Source: Halobellus captivus (GTDB taxonomy: Archaea > Halobacteriota > Halobacteria > Halobacteriales > Haloferacaceae). From it: a stretch of 35,167 nt of DNA. The notes under the pieces were generated by a model that saw nothing but the letters and a program-made list of their open reading frames with translations, made no database searches and had not been told where the DNA came from. Position numbers and translations under genes: made by a program. The stretch is from positions 168,637-203,803 of the forward strand of contig NZ_VJXQ01000004.1 in assembly GCF_007655485.1 (NCBI RefSeq), read 5' to 3'. Of this stretch, positions 31,412 to 35,167 are shown in pieces; the first letter of the stretch is position 1; each line of letters starts with the position of its first letter.

Positions 31412-31777
31412 TCATACTGATTCCGGGACTGTGAGAAACGCAGCGACGACGCGGAGGTTCGGTCCCGACGAAACAGATCGCTCTGAATCCTCGTAGTCGA
31501 CGATGTCGTGATCGGCGAGCAGCGGGAGATGAGTTTGAACGAAGGAGACGTAGACGCTCTGATTGAGACTCTGAGAGGGCGGGCCATCGTCGGTTATCGC
31601 AGCCGCCACCGTATCTGCAATCTGCCGAACAGACACCTCACGGTCGACGGGCTGTCGAACCAGGAACGAGATGCACTCGCGCCGTCGCTCATTACTGAGA
31701 ACGTCGAAGATAGCGTCCTCTGAGAGCTGTCCCTCGTATAGGTAGATCGCGGTCGGTTTGTTCGGATCCTCGGTCAT
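31412..31777 (-). CDS. DUF7344-family winged-helix regulator
   Basis: From the ATG at 31777 this is a 121-residue soluble protein. The segment LSEDAIFDVLSNERRRECISFLVRQ is the hallmark first helix pair of haloarchaeal DUF7344 proteins, which are wHTH regulators. It continues SVRQIADTVAAAI and YVSFVQTHLPLLADHDIVDYEDSERSV, the recognition helix and wing. It lies 51 bases upstream of the GT-C-like gene on the same strand and may be cotranscribed with it. Targets are unknown. Codons to 31810 are open, but the domain aligns from 31777. Confidence 0.8.
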   Translation of the reverse strand: MTEDPNKPTAIYLYEGQLSEDAIFDVLSNERRRECISFLVRQPVDREVSVRQIADTVAAAITDDGPPSQSLNQSVYVSFVQTHLPLLADHDIVDYEDSERSVSSGPNLRVVAAFLTVPESV

Positions 31778-31912
31778 AGCTTTGGGTGGAACGTCTCTAC
31801 GTACACCCACTGACGCCAGTGATCGTTCTTATTATATGCTCACTAAGTGTACACTACGGGCATAAACGGAATAGTTCGGGTCTCGACGGCATTGGTTTCG
31901 ATCGGCTGCGAG

Positions 31913-32215
31913 TCATTGTGGTACCATCTCCTCGTTGACAGCGTCATTGAGGTACTGGTCCTGCCACTCGTGATGATCTCGAATGACTGCGGATCCGGGT
32001 CGGGTGAGCCGATATTCGTTCGCGCGTCCGGCGCCCGTGTTCTTGCGGATGAGCGATTTCTCGACGAGAATATCGAGGTTGTGATAGAGCCGTCCCGAGA
32101 GAACAGACGAGTACTTGGCCCGCTCGAGTTCTCGTTTCAGTTGTGTCCCATCTGTCGGTTCGAGGCTACTGAGGACAAAAAGAAGGTCACGCTGGAAAGC
32201 CGTTAATTCCTGCAT
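31913..32215 (-). CDS. PadR-family transcriptional regulator
   Basis: This 100-residue protein is a small PadR-type winged helix: ELTAFQRDLLFVLSSLEPTDGTQLKRELE (two helices), SGRLYHNLDILVEKSLIRKN (recognition helix) and ANEYRLTRPGSAVIRDHHEW (wing and dimerisation helix). Haloarchaeal genomes carry many such short PadR regulators. A TATA-like GGTAATATGG (32240-32249) sits about 28 bases upstream. An inverted repeat GCTTTC-N5-GAAAGC (32266-32282) further upstream may be its operator. Its target genes cannot be told; the divergent or neighbouring surface genes are candidates. Confidence 0.8.
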   Translation of the reverse strand: MQELTAFQRDLLFVLSSLEPTDGTQLKRELERAKYSSVLSGRLYHNLDILVEKSLIRKNTGAGRANEYRLTRPGSAVIRDHHEWQDQYLNDAVNEEMVPQ

Positions 32216-32539
32216 CGACTGTTTCTCAGCGTGGAAACCCCATATTACCCGTTGATCTTCCCGTTGCTTTCGGGCTGAAAGCGGTTCGAGAAACGTTCTG
32301 GGACAGTTTAGTAGAGATATAATGAATACGTATGCCCCGTTAGGTCAACGTGGCGCCCACTGTGCCGTACTCCCCCACCAAGCGGTCATGGCGCCTGCTA
32401 TCTCGCCGGTTGCAGCACTCCTTTCACGACGCAGAGCCACCCCAAATTTTTCACCCGGTCGAAACGGCTTCACGTTCGCCGCGGGCCCAGCGATAGGGTT
32501 CGGTCTTTGCTGGCTATCTCACGGACGGGTCGTTGGTGG
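32216..32539. other. Intergenic region with inverted repeat, no gene
   Basis: These 324 bases separate the PadR gene from the 3' end of the membrane regulator gene. They hold the PadR promoter and the GCTTTC-GGGCT-GAAAGC inverted repeat at 32266-32282. No coding sequence is supported. Confidence 0.5.
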
Positions 32540-33829
32540 CTACCGTTGTGCCCGCTCCGAATCATCAGCAGCCGACTCCTCGTCAGCGATCTGGATGACG
32601 TTTTCTCGGCCGATAGTGATCTTTTTGATTTCTCCCTCCTCGTCCATTCGCGTGAGGAGACGGCTCACTTTGGAAGAGGACCAGTCCGTTTGTTCCGCGA
32701 TTTGCTTTTGTGGAAGCGTTCCATCCGCTTCCCGCAAGAGGGTTAGTACCCGGTCCTCGTCAGTTTCGATCTCGGGGGGTTGCATACTCATAGCAGGGGC
32801 TGACTCCCCGGTTCCCCCCCGAGTGATTTCAGTAGTCGATGGCCCCGGATCTTCAGTCGATTGGTCACCGTCTCCGGTTCCAGCTATCAGATTGTCCCAA
32901 CCGGCCGTAGAGTCCGCGTCAACCACTCGACCGATTCCCTTGAGGGCGGTCATCCCCGTGACTAAGAATACTCCGAACACAATGCCACCGATGTCGAGGA
33001 CGGATGTCGGCCACGTTCCCAAATCGACTTCTGTGCTGTCACTCAACCCATCGCCGTCCGTGTCGGGATCGGTCGGGTCCGTGTCGTACTCGTGTACCTC
33101 GACACCGTCGCGTAATCCATCATCGTCCGTATCGGGATCAGTCGGATCCGTGTCGTACTCGTTCACTTCCGACCCGTCGTCCAGGCCGTCACCGTCCGTG
33201 TCGGCGATAGTGGCGTTCGTCTGACCGGACAGTTCCGAGCTATCGCTCAACCCGTCGTTATCCGTGTCGTTCGAGAGCGGGTCCGTTCCGTACGTTTTGA
33301 TTTCGGCGCCGTCAGACAGACCGTCTGAATCGGAGTCAGACGACAGGAAATCGGTCCCGATCTCTGCCTCTCGTTCGTTCGACAACATATCGCTATCGGG
33401 ATCTGCATCCCGCTGGAGTACCTCTACTCGGTACGTTTTCGTCGACACGGTGGAGTCATTGCCGAACAGTTTCTGAACAGAGAGTGTCACGTTCTGTTCA
33501 TCGGCGTCCGTCGGCCAGTCCTCAAACGTGAGAGTTTGCGTGTCGTTGGTACGTATTTGCGAACAATCGAGTTCGAACGACGTGCCGTTGGGGACCTTCG
33601 TCTCCGCACACAGCGCGTACCCGCTGATATTCGACTGGTTGGTGATGTTTGCCGAAATGGAGTGCGATCCAGATTTCCAGACGAACGTCGTGTTATCATA
33701 TGTTCCTGCGGTACCATCCCCGAAGCGGGCATCGACAATCACCGGTTCATCACTCACAGCTGCGACCGGTGAAATACAGAGACCGATAAGGGCGGTGAAA
33801 ATTATTGCGAGACGGAGGGCGGTACTCAT
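32540..33829 (-). CDS. Membrane protein joining extracellular TSP3-type Ca-binding repeats to a cytoplasmic winged helix
   Basis: From the ATG at 33829 this gives 429 residues in one topology. There is a Sec signal or anchor at 1-24 and an extracellular beta domain at 27-140 with several N-glycosylation sequons (for example NTT, NIT, NQS, NGT). Aspartate-rich thrombospondin type 3-like repeats follow at 142-268 ([65 protein letters not shown]), then a membrane span at 278-298 and a cytoplasmic winged helix at 355-415 ([40 protein letters not shown]). It could sense calcium or a surface ligand and act on DNA directly, a one-component membrane regulator. The TSP3 and helix assignments are firm; the signalling role is inferred. 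A perfect palindrome lies upstream (33881-33892). Confidence 0.75.
   Translation of the reverse strand: MSTALRLAIIFTALIGLCISPVAAVSDEPVIVDARFGDGTAGTYDNTTFVWKSGSHSISANITNQSNISGYALCAETKVPNGTSFELDCSQIRTNDTQTLTFEDWPTDADEQNVTLSVQKLFGNDSTVSTKTYRVEVLQRDADPDSDMLSNEREAEIGTDFLSSDSDSDGLSDGAEIKTYGTDPLSNDTDNDGLSDSSELSGQTNATIADTDGDGLDDGSEVNEYDTDPTDPDTDDDGLRDGVEVHEYDTDPTDPDTDGDGLSDSTEVDLGTWPTSVLDIGGIVFGVFLVTGMTALKGIGRVVDADSTAGWDNLIAGTGDGDQSTEDPGPSTTEITRGGTGESAPAMSMQPPEIETDEDRVLTLLREADGTLPQKQIAEQTDWSSSKVSRLLTRMDEEGEIKKITIGRENVIQIADEESAADDSERAQR
33046..33330 (-). repeat. Internal coding repeat of the TSP3-like region
   Basis: Units of about 22-23 codons recur, encoding [15 protein letters not shown]-type sequence. 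Two adjacent units (about 33060-33165) are nearly identical in DNA as well as protein, which points to recent duplication. Confidence 0.6.
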
Positions 33830-33880
33830 CCGTAACACAATCCCCGCGCTACACCATCATAATAATTTTGACTTATGTAG

Positions 33881-33892
33881 CTAAAATTTTAG
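33881..33892. promoter_or_regulatory. Perfect 12-base palindrome upstream of the membrane regulator
   Basis: CTAAAATTTTAG lies 52-63 bases before the ATG at 33829, just upstream of the AT-rich promoter element (AAAATTATTATG on the minus strand, 33860-33872). It may be a self-operator for the winged-helix domain, or chance in AT-rich sequence. Confidence 0.35.
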
Positions 33893-34100
33893 ACCCGGAT
33901 TGAGGAGATACAAGAGACTCAGAACACGGTATTTGAACGTATGTGTAATTATTAAACAGGAATAGCCGAAGGAAATGTATTCCAGTGGTGACATTATTTA
34001 TGCGTTACTTACAGATAGTATTTCTATCGCATCTCGTTCGATGTCGATAGACGGCGCAGACAAGTGAGTGTCGGGGTCGGTACCCACGCGCGTAGAGAAA

Positions 34101-34122
34101 TAGGGCTGCATTAGGGCTGCAT
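34101..34122. repeat. 11-base tandem duplication
   Basis: TAGGGCTGCAT occurs twice head to tail (34101-34111 and 34112-34122). Probably a slippage duplication. Confidence 0.7.
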
Positions 34123-34231
34123 TACTGGAAGGCTATCGAACATCGGACCGAGAACCACCGAACGTGCCGCCGGAGGGTAAAAACGCAATCGCTGTGTGAC
34201 CTGTCACCCGCCGCCAAATCGGCCGAGCCAA

Positions 34232-35167
34232 TCAGGTATCGGGGAAGTCGTTACCCTTCATATAGAGGTTCTCAGATCCCTTATCCCAGACCCCGTTGTA
34301 CAGCTTGTTGCTCACCACGTCCACGTCGCTCGTGTGATCGAGAAGTTTGAGAGCCTCGTAGTCACCGAGCGACCGAGCGGTGACGTCCTCGATGAGTGTG
34401 TCGTCCCCGTCGTTGACGATCGGAATGTGTGTCGTCTCGTAGTAGCCCGAATACACGTAGCAATCCCGGCCGCTGATGTACAACCCGCGTCGGTAATCCG
34501 GTCCCGGTTGCTTGACGACGAGACGGCGGAACAGACAGTCGTCCCGCCCACAGCGGATTGCGTGGCGTCCACTGTCGTCGCCGCTGGCATCACCGGTCAC
34601 TGTCACCTCCCAACAGTCGACGACGCCGCCGTCAGGTTGAATGAGGATCGCCTGCCCCCCTTCACGGATCTCGATCTCAGTGGTGTAAATGTCGGTCGGA
34701 CCCGCTCCCGGTCTGACCACGATTCCGTGGTTCACCGCGTCACCGACAGTGATCGCGGAATCTTGAATTCGTGCCTTCTGGATATCTCCCATGACGGTGA
34801 TGGCGTGGCCGTTGGGTTCTTCGAGACGAATCTCGGTGTTGTACACCCACAAGTGGCTTCCCTCGTCGAGGCGGATCCCACGCTGGTTACCGTCCTCCGG
34901 CCGATTTTCGTCGACGACGACGGTAGCGTCGTGGATGTAGCTGTAATCACCCGAAAGTCGAATACTGGCCGCGTTGCTGTTCTTGTAGACGCCGCCCTTC
35001 ACGACGACGCGACCATCTGAGCAAGACGCGTAGAGGCCGTTGTCGGGGAAGCCGCCGAGTTCGCAGTCGCGGAACCAGAGTTTCCCCTTGTGGCTCTGCG
35101 GGACGAGGATACCGGTGGGACCCTTCCAGATCGTGCCGATGGTGTTTTTGGAGTGTTCGCCGCCGTC
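34232..35167 (-). CDS. Right-handed parallel beta-helix repeat protein (5'-truncated by window end)
   Basis: The frame is open from the stop at 34232 to the end of the window, so the protein starts outside; at least 311 residues are visible. The GTG at 35002 is only an internal codon. The sequence is a run of short beta-strand turns with Gly, Asn and Asp at turns and alternating hydrophobics: KLWFRDCELGGFPDNGLYAS, GGVYKNSNAASIRLSG, ATVVVDENRPEDGNQRG, HLWVYNTEIRLEEPNGHAIT, ILIQPDGGVVDCWEVTV, RRGLYISGRDCYVYSGYYE. This fits a pectate-lyase-like or Pfam Beta_helix fold, with one rung per ~20-25 residues. Such haloarchaeal proteins are usually exported and act on or bind polysaccharide. No catalytic residues can be assigned. 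It supports the surface-glycan character of this end of the window. Confidence 0.75.
   Translation of the reverse strand, partial: DGGEHSKNTIGTIWKGPTGILVPQSHKGKLWFRDCELGGFPDNGLYASCSDGRVVVKGGVYKNSNAASIRLSGDYSYIHDATVVVDENRPEDGNQRGIRLDEGSHLWVYNTEIRLEEPNGHAITVMGDIQKARIQDSAITVGDAVNHGIVVRPGAGPTDIYTTEIEIREGGQAILIQPDGGVVDCWEVTVTGDASGDDSGRHAIRCGRDDCLFRRLVVKQPGPDYRRGLYISGRDCYVYSGYYETTHIPIVNDGDDTLIEDVTARSLGDYEALKLLDHTSDVDVVSNKLYNGVWDKGSENLYMKGNDFPDT

Larger units (their letters stand above)
33830..34231. other. Intergenic, AT-rich, no gene
   Basis: These 402 bases hold the upstream palindrome and TATA-like region of the membrane regulator gene on the left. On the right are an 11-base tandem duplication and a run of five A (34179-34183) that may end the beta-helix transcript. 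No open frame of note is present. Confidence 0.5.

Noticed and set aside
32322-33224. A 300-codon Ser/Pro-rich plus-strand open frame
   Set aside because: It is the antisense of the repetitive Asp-rich TSP3 region, which yields Ser/Val repeats on the opposite strand.
1-35167. tRNA, rRNA or insertion-sequence elements
   Set aside because: I found no cloverleaf-like tRNA sequence, no rRNA segment, and no transposase or terminal inverted repeats that I could support.

Overview
The window is from a haloarchaeon (class Halobacteria). The predicted proteins are rich in Asp and Glu. Many genes have an AT-rich TATA-like box 25-38 bases upstream of the start and no obvious Shine-Dalgarno sequence, as in leaderless archaeal transcripts. 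Exported proteins carry twin-arginine plus lipobox leaders, and small regulators of a haloarchaeal type (DUF7344-like) are present. The genus cannot be told from the sequence.

Positions 1-20,900 look like a catabolic island for aromatic or methoxy-aromatic acids, almost all on the minus strand. It holds two amidohydrolase-family enzymes (one cut by the window edge), a catechol 2,3-dioxygenase-like VOC enzyme, a small VOC protein, an HpcH/HpaI aldolase, two paralogous acyl-CoA ligases, a hot-dog thioesterase, a D-2-hydroxyacid dehydrogenase and an IclR-type regulator. Transport genes are an orphan NMT1/SsuA-type binding protein and a complete Liv-type ABC importer (livG, livF, livH, livM, livK). 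The central feature is a pair of GcvT-like proteins that match LigM/DesA tetrahydrofolate-dependent aromatic O-demethylases far better than the glycine-cleavage T-protein, together with a methylenetetrahydrofolate reductase (MetF). In Sphingobium sp. SYK-6, ligM and metF are also neighbours. The inferred scheme is uptake, O-demethylation with transfer of the methyl group to tetrahydrofolate, methyl-THF recycling by MetF, CoA activation and thioester hydrolysis, ring cleavage, and aldol cleavage. The substrate and the order of steps are inference. No ring hydroxylase is present in the window.

Positions 20,900-24,120 hold a 22-base tandem repeat ahead of a tungstate/molybdate-type ABC importer (wtpA-wtpB-wtpC, overlapping genes). 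Its promoter sits inside a long inverted repeat. Upstream are a membrane-anchored ArsR-like regulator and an unusual subtilisin-family protease (24,257-26,464).

From about 26,500 the character changes: AT-rich intergenic stretches and cell-surface genes. These are a lipoprotein with duplicated modules and a His-rich insertion, a family 2 glycosyltransferase, a multi-pass GT-C-like membrane protein, three small winged-helix regulators, a membrane protein that joins extracellular calcium-binding-type repeats to a cytoplasmic winged helix, and a parallel beta-helix protein cut by the window end. This looks like a surface-glycan or envelope region next to the catabolic island.
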